This document shows, piece by piece, positions 26,199 to 33,967 of a stretch of DNA of 64,000 nucleotides (the first letter of the stretch is position 1; each line of letters begins with the position of its first letter). The stretch comes from Spirosoma aerolatum. GTDB lineage: Bacteria > Bacteroidota > Bacteroidia > Cytophagales > Spirosomataceae. The stretch covers positions 1,313,001 through 1,377,000 of the forward strand of contig NZ_CP020104.1 of NCBI RefSeq assembly GCF_002056795.1, read 5' to 3'. Under the pieces are notes generated by a model. It had not been told where the DNA came from and did no database searches. It was given only the letters and a program-made list of their open reading frames with translations. The translations under genes were made by a program, and so were the position numbers.

Positions 26199-27572
26199 AT
26201 GATAAAAGGATATATACTAAAGATAAGCCTGTTGGGAATTGCTCTAATCGGTGTTATAAACCTGGTGTTGGCCCAGGCTACTTCACCAGCCTCGCTTTCG
26301 GTTGGAGCGGCTAAGGTAGACATAACTCCCGCTCTGAGTGAGTTGAAAAAACCGTATTTCGGTATTAACGACAACATCTACTCCAGGGCTGTTGTCATTA
26401 ACAATGGTAGCAATACGGTGGCCCTCGTTTCGGTGGATATTGGCGGTATTAACGACGAAATGGCCGACCGGATTCTGGCGAAAATTAAAGCCCTGTCGGG
26501 AATTCCTACCCAAAACATTCAGCTCACGGCTACGCATACGCACAGTGTACCGTTCGGGATTAGTGGAGAGGCTTTTGAATCCAAGATTGCTAGCGCTGTC
26601 AAACTGGCGAAAGATAAATTGCAACCTGCCCGTGTAGGCTATGGCGAAGGGGTATCGTACCTCAACGTGAACCGCAATATCATCGACCCCGAAACCCGCC
26701 GGTGGTGGGAAGGCCCGAATTACGATGGCCCATCCGACAAAACCGTGGCCGTGGTTACCTTCGAATCGCTGGCGGGTAAACCCATTGCCATTTATTACAA
26801 CTACGCCATGCACGGAGTGATTTCCGGGATGTTCGATAAGGTGAGCGGGGATGTTCCGGGAGCCGCGTCACGGTATTTGGAAAATAATTTCGACGATGAA
26901 GCCGTAGCGCTCTGGTCGACTGGGGCCTGTGGTGATCAGAACCCGATCTATTTCCAGCAGACCTACGATTTGCGCGATATTCGCATTAAAGAGTACGCCA
27001 AACGAGGTATCGACATCAGCAATAAAATGCCACCCGGTGGCGAAGGGCTGGACCGGAGCGACCCCAAAGTGATCAAACTGATGGAGCAGCAAAAGCAGAT
27101 GTTGCTATCGATGGGGCAACTGCTGGGCGAGGAGGTGCTGCACACCATGCGGGGTATCAAGCGAAAAATAAGCAACCCCAGCGTGCAAACCGATCAGCGC
27201 ATCATCAAATGCCCCGGACGCAAGCGGCTGGACGAAGGACGGGCAGGGTATGCAGGTGTGTATGAGGATGCCGATTCGATACCCATTCGGCTTGGGCTGA
27301 TCCGGGTGGGCGACATTGCTTTTACGGCCGTCAACGGCGAAGTATTCAGTCCCATCTGGACCCGCCTGAAAAAAGAATCACCCGTTGCCAACACCATGAT
27401 GGTGACGCTGACCAATGGTTTTGCCCGGTCGGGCTATATCCCCAACGATGCGGCTTTTGGTACCTACACCTTCGAAGTCGTATCGTCGCGGCTCAAGCCC
27501 GGTTTTGCCGAAAGTGCTATTGTCAATGGCCTGCTCGACATGCTATACGCCAGCCTTCAACTAAAGCCGTGA
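26199..27572 (+). CDS. Secreted neutral/alkaline ceramidase-like protein
   Basis: The 457-residue protein has a signal peptide (about residues 1-26, cleavage after VLAQA). It then shows the N-terminal signature of the neutral/alkaline non-lysosomal ceramidase family: VGAAKVDITPAL, SVDIGGIN and the metal-binding LTATHTHSVPFG. Later stretches NYAMHGVISG and WSTGACGDQNPIYF also fit. It is shorter than full ceramidases (about 650 residues or more) and lacks their C-terminal domain, as do many bacterial relatives whose substrates are unknown. Hydrolysis of an N-acyl bond in the periplasm or outside is a reasonable inference, not proof. Confidence 0.8.
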   Translation: MIKGYILKISLLGIALIGVINLVLAQATSPASLSVGAAKVDITPALSELKKPYFGINDNIYSRAVVINNGSNTVALVSVDIGGINDEMADRILAKIKALSGIPTQNIQLTATHTHSVPFGISGEAFESKIASAVKLAKDKLQPARVGYGEGVSYLNVNRNIIDPETRRWWEGPNYDGPSDKTVAVVTFESLAGKPIAIYYNYAMHGVISGMFDKVSGDVPGAASRYLENNFDDEAVALWSTGACGDQNPIYFQQTYDLRDIRIKEYAKRGIDISNKMPPGGEGLDRSDPKVIKLMEQQKQMLLSMGQLLGEEVLHTMRGIKRKISNPSVQTDQRIIKCPGRKRLDEGRAGYAGVYEDADSIPIRLGLIRVGDIAFTAVNGEVFSPIWTRLKKESPVANTMMVTLTNGFARSGYIPNDAAFGTYTFEVVSSRLKPGFAESAIVNGLLDMLYASLQLKP

Positions 27573-27657
27573 TAGATTGAAGCCTTTGCTCAAGTAGAAG
27601 TAATCGCCCAGCGTCCGTTGCCTTTAGATGGGCGGTTGGTGAAGGGCCTATAATTGA

Positions 27658-27935
27658 TTATGTTAACGCTTCGGCTGTTTTTTCGGAATAACTGTCCAAC
27701 TGCTCTTCTTCAACGATTTTAACAAAAGGCTGATCGGCTAAAAGTTGAATGGCATGATCGTAAGGTCTATACAGTTGACGATTTTTGGGCTGAGCCACCA
27801 ACACATCAAAGCGGGCGTTATGCTGTTCGGCGTAAGGACGTAAGACCGTGAACTGGCCTACATTAAGCGTGGCTTCTCTTGGTCGTTCTCCAAACCATAC
27901 TTTGCTATTTCCTTAATGTAATCGTGCTGCTGCAT
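27658..27935 (-). pseudogene. Small frameshifted gene, family not recognised
   Basis: On the minus strand ATG at 27935 gives MQQHDYIKEIAKYG before a stop. A shift near 27895 gives a long open frame, VWFGERPREATLNVGQFTVL through FDVLVAQPKNRQLYRPYDHA to a stop at 27658. The 278-base length is not a multiple of three. Codon use in the second frame looks coding. The reconstructed product would be about 92 residues. The alternative is that no gene exists here and the open frame is chance. Confidence 0.4.
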
Positions 27936-28088
27936 GATCTTATTAAATTGCGCAAATTAACGGAGAATATCCAGTGCTTTTACAAAACTATGGATCAAAT
28001 AGTAAGGCATTTTTGGATAATATTATCCTAAATCTAAAAGCAAACCCCATCTAGCATTTTAATGGAACAAATTACACTAAGTTAAAAA

Positions 28089-29708
28089 TTACCCTCTTGG
28101 AACCAATGAATCCACAAACGTCGGCCGCTCACGTTTTTTAGAGGCCTGCTCATAGGCATAAGCCATTGCCAACAATGGCCCCTCCTGATAAGCTCCGGCG
28201 ATGAGGGAGAAGCCTACGGGGAGGCCGTGAATAGTGCCCATCGGAACGGTTAGGTGGGGGTAACCGGCCATGGCGGCTGGCGGGCAGAAATAAAAACCGG
28301 TGTCGTAGTCGCCGTTGATGAGGTCGATGCAGCCTGCAAAGCCGATGCTAGTGCCGCCAATGGCATCTAGTTTATGCGTCGCCATCAACTTGTCGATGCG
28401 CTGGCGCCAGCTGCGGGTTTTAGTCAGGGCTTCGGTGTATTCCTTGCTGGTCAGGTCACCTTTGGCTTCACTGCTTTCGAGCGTTTCCTGCTTAAAGAAC
28501 GGCATGGCTTTGGCCTCGTTCTGCCGGTTAAACGCAATGACGTCGGCCAGTGATTTAACCCCTGCATTGGCTTTCGACAGGTAGCGGTTTAAGCCGTCTT
28601 TAAACTCGTATTGCAGTACGGTAAATTCGGCCCCGCCCATCTCCCGGAGCTCCTTCATTAACTCAATTTCTACGACCGTAGCGCCCTGTTTTTTGAGCGT
28701 CTCAATCGCTTCTTTGTACAGATTCACGACACCTTCATGTCCGGTTAGAAACGATTTTTCGATGCCAATTCGTTTGCCTGTCAACGCGTTGGCTTTCAGA
28801 AATTGGGTGTAATCGGTTACGCTCTTGCCCCGGCTTTCGAGGGTTACGGCATCGGCTGGATCGACACCGACCAAGGCACCTAACAAAATAGCGGCATCGG
28901 TTACGGTTCGGGTCATGGGCCCTGCGGTATCCTGTGTGTGCGAAATGGGAATAATGCCACTGCGACTGACCAGTCCTACGGTTGGTTTGAGGCCGACCAG
29001 CCCACAATGGGACGAAGGGGCAATGATCGAACCATCGGTTTCGGTACCAACGGCCACCGCACACAGATTGGCCGAAGTCGCCGAGCCAGACCCTGAACTC
29101 GAACCACTCGGATTCCGGTCCAGCACATACGGATTGCGGGTTTGCCCACCCCGGCTGCTCCAGCCACTACACGAACGGCTCGACCGGAAGTTGGCCCATT
29201 CGCTCAGGTTGGTTTTACCCAGAATAACGGCTCCCGCTTTGCGCAGTTGAGCAACGACAAACGCGTCCTGAGCGGCTTTGTGGCCTTCCAGCGCTAACGA
29301 GCCTGCGGTTGTCATCATCATCTGATCGCCGGTATCGATGTTATCTTTAACCAGTACCGGAATGCCGTGCATGGGGCCGCGCAGTTTTCCGGCTTTTCGC
29401 TCCCCGTCCAAGGCTTTGGCCATTGTCAGGGCATCGGGATTTGTTTCAATAACGGCATTCAGTCGTGGGCCTTTTTTGTCGATGGCGTCGATGCGATCCA
29501 GATAAAGCTGGGTAAGAGACTCAGAAGTATACTCGCCCGCCTGCATTTTCTGTTGCAGATCGTGAATCGTCAGCTCGTTGAGGGCAAAATTATCGGTAAA
29601 TGGGGTTGATTTGTCATCTGTTTTTGCCGTTTCCGAAGACGAGCAGGCGGCAAGGGTGGTTGAAACCGAAACCACTGAACTGGCTTTGATAAAGCTCCGA
29701 CGATTCAT
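28089..29708 (-). CDS. Exported amidase (amidase signature family)
   Basis: The 539-residue enzyme has the amidase-signature Ser-cisSer-Lys triad: Lys in PVLVKDNIDTG, the Gly/Ser-rich stretch NPSGSSSGSGSATSANL and the nucleophile region VGTETDGSI. The N-terminus MNRRSFIKASS, followed by a hydrophobic stretch and LAACSSS, looks like a Tat signal ending in a lipobox, so it may be a periplasmic or outer-membrane lipoprotein. ATG at 29708 was preferred over the start 10 codons upstream because it places the twin Arg at the N-terminus. It resembles peptide or aryl amidases more than GatA, as it is exported. Substrate unknown. Confidence 0.87.
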   Translation of the reverse strand: MNRRSFIKASSVVSVSTTLAACSSSETAKTDDKSTPFTDNFALNELTIHDLQQKMQAGEYTSESLTQLYLDRIDAIDKKGPRLNAVIETNPDALTMAKALDGERKAGKLRGPMHGIPVLVKDNIDTGDQMMMTTAGSLALEGHKAAQDAFVVAQLRKAGAVILGKTNLSEWANFRSSRSCSGWSSRGGQTRNPYVLDRNPSGSSSGSGSATSANLCAVAVGTETDGSIIAPSSHCGLVGLKPTVGLVSRSGIIPISHTQDTAGPMTRTVTDAAILLGALVGVDPADAVTLESRGKSVTDYTQFLKANALTGKRIGIEKSFLTGHEGVVNLYKEAIETLKKQGATVVEIELMKELREMGGAEFTVLQYEFKDGLNRYLSKANAGVKSLADVIAFNRQNEAKAMPFFKQETLESSEAKGDLTSKEYTEALTKTRSWRQRIDKLMATHKLDAIGGTSIGFAGCIDLINGDYDTGFYFCPPAAMAGYPHLTVPMGTIHGLPVGFSLIAGAYQEGPLLAMAYAYEQASKKRERPTFVDSLVPRG

Positions 29709-29769
29709 ATACCAGGCGTAAAAAGTGAGGGCTGACACAAGCCTACAAGTTAACGTATTTTATCACTTC

Positions 29770-29843
29770 GATTCTGAAAACTGGATAAAACGAACCATTC
29801 GGTTTTGAGAAAACGCCGTGTCGGTTAGTTGTAACCAACACGG
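29770..29843 (+). repeat. Direct repeat flanking the toxin-antitoxin pair, left copy
   Basis: GATTCTGAAAACTGGATAAA, then CGAACCATTCGGTTTTGAGA and GTGTCGGTTAGTTGTAACCA recur with few changes at 30590-30666 in the same direction. The last part is itself an inverted repeat (GTGTCGGTTA with TAACCAACAC). Confidence 0.75.
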
Positions 29844-29872
29844 CTATATACCGGAAACAGTGGAAATTTGGA

Positions 29873-30277
29873 TTAGAAAGGGCTGCGAATAGTTAATGAT
29901 TTTGCAATGGCCTGATTGGTCTGCAAATCTTCTGAGTACAAAATAGAGCAACTTGACTCTATAGCTGCTGCGATAATAAGCGAATCATAAAATGAGTACC
30001 CGTACCGATTGGCAATTTTAACCACTTCACTAATGGTTGTTTTGGAATTTTGATGAACGATAAACTCTCCTGTTATTTCGTCTAATACAGCATTGATTTC
30101 TGACCAGCCCTTCTGAAATTTACGGCGTAGCGTATTGGCTACTTCTTGTAATACCTGCGTCGATATCGTACGCCCGATCGGGTTTACCGCCTGTTGAGCT
30201 TTAACTTTCTTGTCAATCTCAGTAACCGTATAACAGTAAATCAGAACGTTGGTATCGACAAAATACTTATCGTTCAT
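29873..30277 (-). CDS. PIN-domain toxin (VapC-like)
   Basis: This 134-residue protein opens with KYFVDTNVLIYCY, the first Asp-containing beta strand of PIN domains. The later acidic positions appear in GYSFYDSLIIAAAIESSC and LYSEDLQTNQ, giving the usual D-E-D-D set. PIN toxins are Mg-dependent RNases. Its start overlaps the upstream small gene's stop by 11 bp, the usual antitoxin-toxin arrangement. Direct repeats lie on both sides of the pair. Confidence 0.85.
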   Translation of the reverse strand: MNDKYFVDTNVLIYCYTVTEIDKKVKAQQAVNPIGRTISTQVLQEVANTLRRKFQKGWSEINAVLDEITGEFIVHQNSKTTISEVVKIANRYGYSFYDSLIIAAAIESSCSILYSEDLQTNQAIAKSLTIRSPF

Positions 30278-30464
30278 TCGCTTCTTCGCGGTTAAACGTG
30301 AACCCTGACGTATTTAGTTGGGTGGCATTAAACGTAGGCATCGTTTCTAACCGATTGGCGTTCTCGCCCTGGTCAGCTCGTTGGATACGTACAAATTCAA
30401 ATCGCTTCAGCAATTCGGCCAGAAATTTCCATTCCGAATCTTTTACCTCCAATACTACTCGCAT
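30267..30464 (-). CDS. Putative antitoxin of the PIN toxin
   Basis: The 65-residue protein MRVVLEVKDSEWKFLAELLK and following shows a short N-terminal strand and helix like small antitoxins of PIN toxins in Bacteroidota, and a C-terminal tail (about residues 40-65) that could fold on the toxin. Family is not certain. A palindrome, TATATCGTATA, lies 10 bp before the start (30474-30484) and could be an autoregulatory operator. Confidence 0.7.
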   Translation of the reverse strand: MRVVLEVKDSEWKFLAELLKRFEFVRIQRADQGENANRLETMPTFNATQLNTSGFTFNREEANER

Positions 30465-30589
30465 GATAAATCATATATCGTATAGGCATACAAATTACAA
30501 TAATTTCTCACGACTACGCCAGATTTCCTTTCTTAGTGGTGTACACATGCTTTCATCTGGTATAGTGAGGCCAGTTCTCCGTTGTTTGT

Positions 30590-30666
30590 GATTCTGAAAA
30601 TCGGATAATACGAACCGTTCGGTTTTGAGAACCCGTCCCGTGTCGGTTAGTGGTAATCGACACCAC
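30590..30666 (+). repeat. Direct repeat flanking the toxin-antitoxin pair, right copy
   Basis: This copy has GATTCTGAAAATCGGATAAT, CGAACCGTTCGGTTTTGAGA and GTGTCGGTTAGTGGTAATCG, matching the left copy at 29770 over about 75 bases. Confidence 0.75.
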
Positions 30667-30703
30667 TGTAGCTGGCGGGTTTGGTCTTTGAATGGTTAAG
30701 AAC

Positions 30704-30768
30704 CAACAAGAAAACATAACGATGGTACGACCCCAACGGGGTCGTACCATCGTTATGTTTTCTTGTTG
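30704..30768. repeat. 31-bp perfect palindrome with GACCCC/GGGGTC centre
   Basis: The arms 30704-30734 and 30738-30768 are exact reverse complements (GATGGTACGACCCC at the inner end), with AAC between them. It lies in the 384-bp gap between the antitoxin start and the stop of the next minus-strand gene, which holds no other gene. It could end transcription of that gene or be an interspersed palindrome. Confidence 0.7.
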
Positions 30769-30848
30769 CGTGTCGGAATCCCTAAAAACAAAGATCGAGT
30801 GGCATCAAAGACACCACTCGATTCTGGTTGGGTAATCGATTCAACTTA

Positions 30849-31301
30849 TCAAGCCAGCGCCTTCGAGAACAACCCTACGCGTTCGCGGAGAAGGTAGCCG
30901 CTGAGATCGGTGCGGAGATTGCCGTTCAGATTGAAAATCCGTAAGTCGGCAGGGAGATTTTCGTATTTGTCTAAGGCTTTCAGCCAGGCGTTGCGGTCCA
31001 GATACGGAGCCAGCAGGATACGGGCTTGGTTCAGAGCCCGATGCTGCCGGGGCGACCAGATGGGCCGCTGCCGGTACACAAACCCCTGGCCATTGAGCAA
31101 GTCCGATAACGACTGAGGGGGAGCCATCGGAACCAGTTCGGCCAGCAGGTATAAACCTAATTCAACGTTCAACAAGCGGTTGGCCACCATTCCTGGCAGG
31201 GCATGCCGAAACCGAAGGCGAGTCGCCAGTGGCTCCTGCCAGCGTAGTAAGCTGGCAAGGGCCGGGCGGGTTGCGGAAGCGGTGGTGAGGAGCGTGTTCA
31301 T
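30849..31301 (-). CDS. Small helical protein of the PARP locus, paralogue 1 (unknown function)
   Basis: From ATG at 31301 the product has 150 residues. An open frame continues 70 codons upstream, but that stretch overlaps the promoter and the neighbouring gene, so the shorter form is chosen. The last 105 residues align with the protein at 33179: VELGLYLLAELVPMAPPQSL with LELGLFLLQQVNPTAPPTAL, WSPRQHRALNQARILLA with LTPRQQKYLNRGRLLLA, and a common VGL/LGV.(S/R)K(A/M)LA end. I do not recognise the family. No catalytic motif is visible. It has its own promoter with a 15-bp palindrome shared with its paralogue. Confidence 0.7.
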   Translation of the reverse strand: MNTLLTTASATRPALASLLRWQEPLATRLRFRHALPGMVANRLLNVELGLYLLAELVPMAPPQSLSDLLNGQGFVYRQRPIWSPRQHRALNQARILLAPYLDRNAWLKALDKYENLPADLRIFNLNGNLRTDLSGYLLRERVGLFSKALA

Positions 31302-31326
31302 TGGTCTGTTGTTGTTTACTGTTCTT

Positions 31327-31365
31327 GAATCAAATTTCACACACTCAGAACGTAATCTTTTTACG
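31327..31365 (-). promoter_or_regulatory. Promoter with CGTAA-N5-TTACG palindrome upstream of paralogue 1
   Basis: CGTAATCTTTTTACG (31351-31365) is a 5-5-5 inverted repeat 49 bp before the start codon. On the minus strand, 16 bases separate it from a TTTG that ends a -7-like element (AAATTTG). The identical 16-base spacing occurs upstream of paralogue 2. The box overlaps the expected -33 position. Confidence 0.6.
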
Positions 31366-31411
31366 TTGTTCTGAAAAGTTTTAAAAATTTTTCGCTCCTT
31401 CCGCTCCCTAT

Positions 31412-31660
31412 CTATTGCAACGACGGTCGATACGTCGGGAAGTTGTAAATACGGTGCTTGCCATTGCTTTGAATAGACCAGTTTTCCCATAAACCGATGA
31501 CCAGCATCCACTGCGAAATGTCGGCCTGACGGGCTTCGTAGCCCCGCTCACGCAGGAAGTTTTTAACATCGAGGGTGGTGGTGCTGCCTTCGGCCAGAAT
31601 GAGTGCTGTAGCGGCAAATCGAATGGCCAGCGGTTCGAGTTTTTTGCGTTTGGTTTTCAT
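31412..31660 (-). CDS. Small winged-helix-like protein directly after the PARP gene
   Basis: The 82-residue product starts MKTKRKKLEPLAIRFAATAL at 31660, one base beyond the stop of the PARP gene, so the two are almost certainly translated from one message. An in-frame start 32 codons upstream lies inside the PARP coding region and is less likely. TTTLDVKNFLRERGYEARQA followed by DISQWM looks like a helix-turn-helix, suggesting a DNA- or protein-binding winged helix. No family is recognised. Confidence 0.65.
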   Translation of the reverse strand: MKTKRKKLEPLAIRFAATALILAEGSTTTLDVKNFLRERGYEARQADISQWMLVIGLWENWSIQSNGKHRIYNFPTYRPSLQ

Positions 31661-31661
31661 C

Positions 31662-33020
31662 TTACGACTTGATTCTGACGAGGTAGCGAACCGTACACTG
31701 CGCCTGGTTGTAAACAATGAATTCGTTCTTCTGGAGGCTGATGCCCTGTTTGGCAAATACCGAATTGTAGCTCGGATCGATTCGTTTCAGGGCGTTGGCA
31801 TCCAGCGACATATGCTGTGATTCGTGCTTCGTAATTTCCAGTTGATTGCCCACGTGGACTTCGTAAATAGCCAGATACGCTTCGCGTTGCCGCCCGTTGG
31901 CCCACACGGACCCATGAAGCGAAGTGTAGTTGAGCGATTTGCTGAACTGGTCGGCGAAGTAGATGCCATAACCAAACATTTTGCCCGTGATGACGGCGTT
32001 GGCTGGCCGCAGTACCAACCCCGTTTTCAGAATCGACAGCCAGTTTTCGCTTCGACTGCCGTGCCAGAGCGCCACTGTTTTACGGTTGGGCTGTTGCCCG
32101 ACATAGGTATCGAAAGCCGCATCGGTCACGGCATGGCGTACACTGAAAGCGGCATCGAACTTAGCGGCATCCGACCCCATCATGCGTCGGATATGCATCA
32201 GAATCGTTTCATCGCTGACGGGTTCGACGGTCAGGTTCATCGACTCCAGCAGGTTCGGTTGTACTTCTTCCGGGCTGGTTGGTTCCGGTGCTAGCTCAAC
32301 CTGTGCACGCATAACGTCCAGCGTTGATTGTTCCTCCGCAAGCTGATCGTGCAGGGGTTGTAACTCGCTGGTCGACTGGGGCGTTTCGCTGACCAGATGA
32401 TTCCCTACGTGGGTCATTCGGCGTGGAATCACTTTGAACAGGTCGAGGAGTTTGGCGTTATAGACCTCCGTATCCATGCCCGGTTTCAACAGGCCAGCCA
32501 GATCGTCGAGCAGTTGCTGGGCGGCTTCGACCTGCCTGCGCGTTACCTGTTGAGCCGTTACGACGTAGTTCTGATAAATCGACTGGTTGGCTAGATCCAG
32601 CAGACGGCTCATCAGCGTCCGAACGGCCAGGTTCGGAATGGTGCTGGCATCAGTTGCCAGGCTTTTCTGGGCGTAGAGATGAGTCTGATCTACATATCCT
32701 TTCGCCACTTTCTCGCGGAATTTTTTGTCCCAATGCGCCATCGGGTAACTAACCGTAGTCCGTATGCCACCCACCCGACCATAATGCACAGTGAACGTAC
32801 CATCATCGTTCTCACACATTTCGTAGTATTTGTTATTATTTCCGGCCGTAACCATAATTAACTGCACGGTCCGGGTAACCGGAGCAGTGGCGTCGATGGG
32901 GTCAGGCGTTGTTGTGTCGGCAGATGGTACTGGTGTGGTTGGATGAAAAGGGATGGTCTTGCCGGATAGGCTTGAGCTAGAAGGACCCCATACCCGTTGT
33001 AGCAACTGGTTCAGCATCAT
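31662..33020 (-). CDS. WGR domain-PARP (ADP-ribosyltransferase)
   Basis: The 452-residue protein has a disordered N-terminus (about 1-48), a WGR-type nucleic-acid-binding domain (about 50-118, YEMCENDDGTFTVHYGRVGG), a helical PARP regulatory domain (about 130-240, from LMSRLLDLANQSIYQNYV), a Glu/Pro-rich linker and a PARP catalytic domain (about 270-452). The full H-Y-E triad is present: H320 in LWHGSR, Y354 in YGIYFADQFSKSLNY and E433 in KNEFIVYN. The Glu is the residue that human PARP1 needs for chain elongation. In PARP1 the WGR and helical domains couple DNA breaks to activity; a similar DNA-damage or foreign-DNA sensor is a fair inference. Bacterial PARPs of this type are rare. Confidence 0.92.
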   Translation of the reverse strand: MMLNQLLQRVWGPSSSSLSGKTIPFHPTTPVPSADTTTPDPIDATAPVTRTVQLIMVTAGNNNKYYEMCENDDGTFTVHYGRVGGIRTTVSYPMAHWDKKFREKVAKGYVDQTHLYAQKSLATDASTIPNLAVRTLMSRLLDLANQSIYQNYVVTAQQVTRRQVEAAQQLLDDLAGLLKPGMDTEVYNAKLLDLFKVIPRRMTHVGNHLVSETPQSTSELQPLHDQLAEEQSTLDVMRAQVELAPEPTSPEEVQPNLLESMNLTVEPVSDETILMHIRRMMGSDAAKFDAAFSVRHAVTDAAFDTYVGQQPNRKTVALWHGSRSENWLSILKTGLVLRPANAVITGKMFGYGIYFADQFSKSLNYTSLHGSVWANGRQREAYLAIYEVHVGNQLEITKHESQHMSLDANALKRIDPSYNSVFAKQGISLQKNEFIVYNQAQCTVRYLVRIKS

Positions 33021-33036
33021 GATCGTGTTAGATAGT

Positions 33037-33065
33037 GGTCATTAGTAGTCGTTACTCGTCATTGG
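33037..33065 (-). repeat. AATGAC-type interspersed repeat, copy 2 (inverted)
   Basis: GGTCATTAGTAGTCGTTACT and CGTCATTGG are the reverse complement of the repeat at 33134. The two copies face each other in the 158-bp gap between the PARP start and the small gene upstream, forming an imperfect inverted repeat. Confidence 0.5.
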
Positions 33066-33133
33066 CTGTACGTCACTCCTGGCCATTAGATGGTCATATA
33101 CTCGTTGGTGGAAACCAATTGCACCTCAGCAAT

Positions 33134-33162
33134 CAATGACAACGAATGACTACCTAATGGTC
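33134..33162 (+). repeat. AATGAC-type interspersed repeat, copy 3
   Basis: CAATGACAACGAATGACTAC and CTAATGGTC match the copy at 20522 with about six differences over 29 bases. Confidence 0.5.
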
Positions 33163-33178
33163 AGGAATAACATCCATA

Positions 33179-33574
33179 TTACGCCAGCATCTTGCGTAAT
33201 ACGCCCAGTCGATTGCGGGAAAAGCCAACGGTTTTCTCGGAGAAATGGCTGCAGTCGCGGCTGAGATCATAGGCTAACCGATGCCCTGGGGAGGCTGCGT
33301 AGGCCTGAAGCAGGGTTTGCCAGTGGATGTAGTTGGTAAAGTGCGCGAGGAGCAGTCGGCCTCGATTGAGGTATTTTTGCTGACGGGGTGTCAGGGTTGA
33401 ACGAAGTTCGTCGTCGGGTTGGAGTAGATCGGGCAGGGCGGTTGGGGGCGCTGTCGGATTTACCTGCTGCAATAAAAACAGGCCGAGTTCGAGATCAACT
33501 AATTGCCGGGTCGAGAGCGACGGGCGGGCGGTATAAACCGGAGTTTCTGTGCGCGGACGTGAGGTATGAGTCAT
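33179..33574 (-). CDS. Small helical protein of the PARP locus, paralogue 2 (unknown function)
   Basis: The 131-residue protein begins MTHTSRPRTETPVYTARPSL and carries the same 105-residue helical domain as the gene at 30849 (LDLELGLFLLQQVNPTAPPT, LTPRQQKYLNRGRLLLAHF). It is the first gene of the presumed transcript leading to the PARP gene, 158 bp downstream. Its promoter carries the same palindrome at the same spacing as paralogue 1, so both should respond to the same regulator. The divergent neighbour, 393 bp away, is a WYL regulator. Function unknown. Confidence 0.7.
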   Translation of the reverse strand: MTHTSRPRTETPVYTARPSLSTRQLVDLELGLFLLQQVNPTAPPTALPDLLQPDDELRSTLTPRQQKYLNRGRLLLAHFTNYIHWQTLLQAYAASPGHRLAYDLSRDCSHFSEKTVGFSRNRLGVLRKMLA

Positions 33575-33598
33575 GATTGTCTAAGTAAATGTCCGATT

Positions 33599-33633
33599 CA
33601 AAAATATACCCCCAAAAACGTAATCTATTTACG
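33599..33633 (-). promoter_or_regulatory. Promoter with CGTAA-N5-TTACG palindrome upstream of paralogue 2
   Basis: CGTAATCTATTTACG (33619-33633) lies 44 bp before the start codon. On the minus strand 16 bases separate it from the TTTG of TATTTTTG, a good TAnnTTTG -7 element. The layout copies that at 31327-31365. Confidence 0.65.
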
Positions 33634-33753
33634 GTCTGCTTTTTTGTTGAAAAAAAATGTCAGTAGCTTCGCGGCATAAAAAAATGTCATTTCCTTCGTG
33701 TCATTCATGGTCATTGAATCTGTTTTAACTTTCCCTGATCAATTCATAATGAG

Positions 33754-33844
33754 TTTTTTTGTCATCCGACGCAGGAGGGATCTTCGGATCTGAGTATTAT
33801 TAGACTTACCCGAAGATCCCTCCTGCGTCGGGATGACAAAAAAA
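33754..33844. repeat. GTCATCC/GGGATCTTCGG hairpin element, copy 1
   Basis: The left arm TTTTTTTGTCATCC-GACGCAGGAGG to CTTCGG pairs with the right arm 33810-33844 apart from one missing C. A 30-base loop lies between. The same family occurs at 37835. The rest of the 393-bp gap holds AT-rich sequence and AATGAC repeats. Confidence 0.8.
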
Positions 33845-33907
33845 CTATTGGCTCAAACGGTTAAATAGATTCATTAGGGATTATGGCTTACAACAATGTA
33901 TGACTAT

Positions 33908-33940
33908 TAATGACAATCGAATGACGCATAGCAAATGACC
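33908..33940 (+). repeat. AATGAC-type interspersed repeat, copy 4
   Basis: TAATGACAATCGAATGACGC, then AAATGACC, a slightly longer variant of the copies at 20522 and 33134. It ends 27 bp before the WYL regulator start. Confidence 0.45.
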
Positions 33941-33967
33941 TCTACTGACAACAAATGACTAATCACT

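Noticed and set aside
31302..31511. 70-codon N-terminal extension of the small PARP-locus gene at 30849
   Set aside because: It would run through the promoter palindrome and overlap the winged-helix gene; the paralogue has no such extension.
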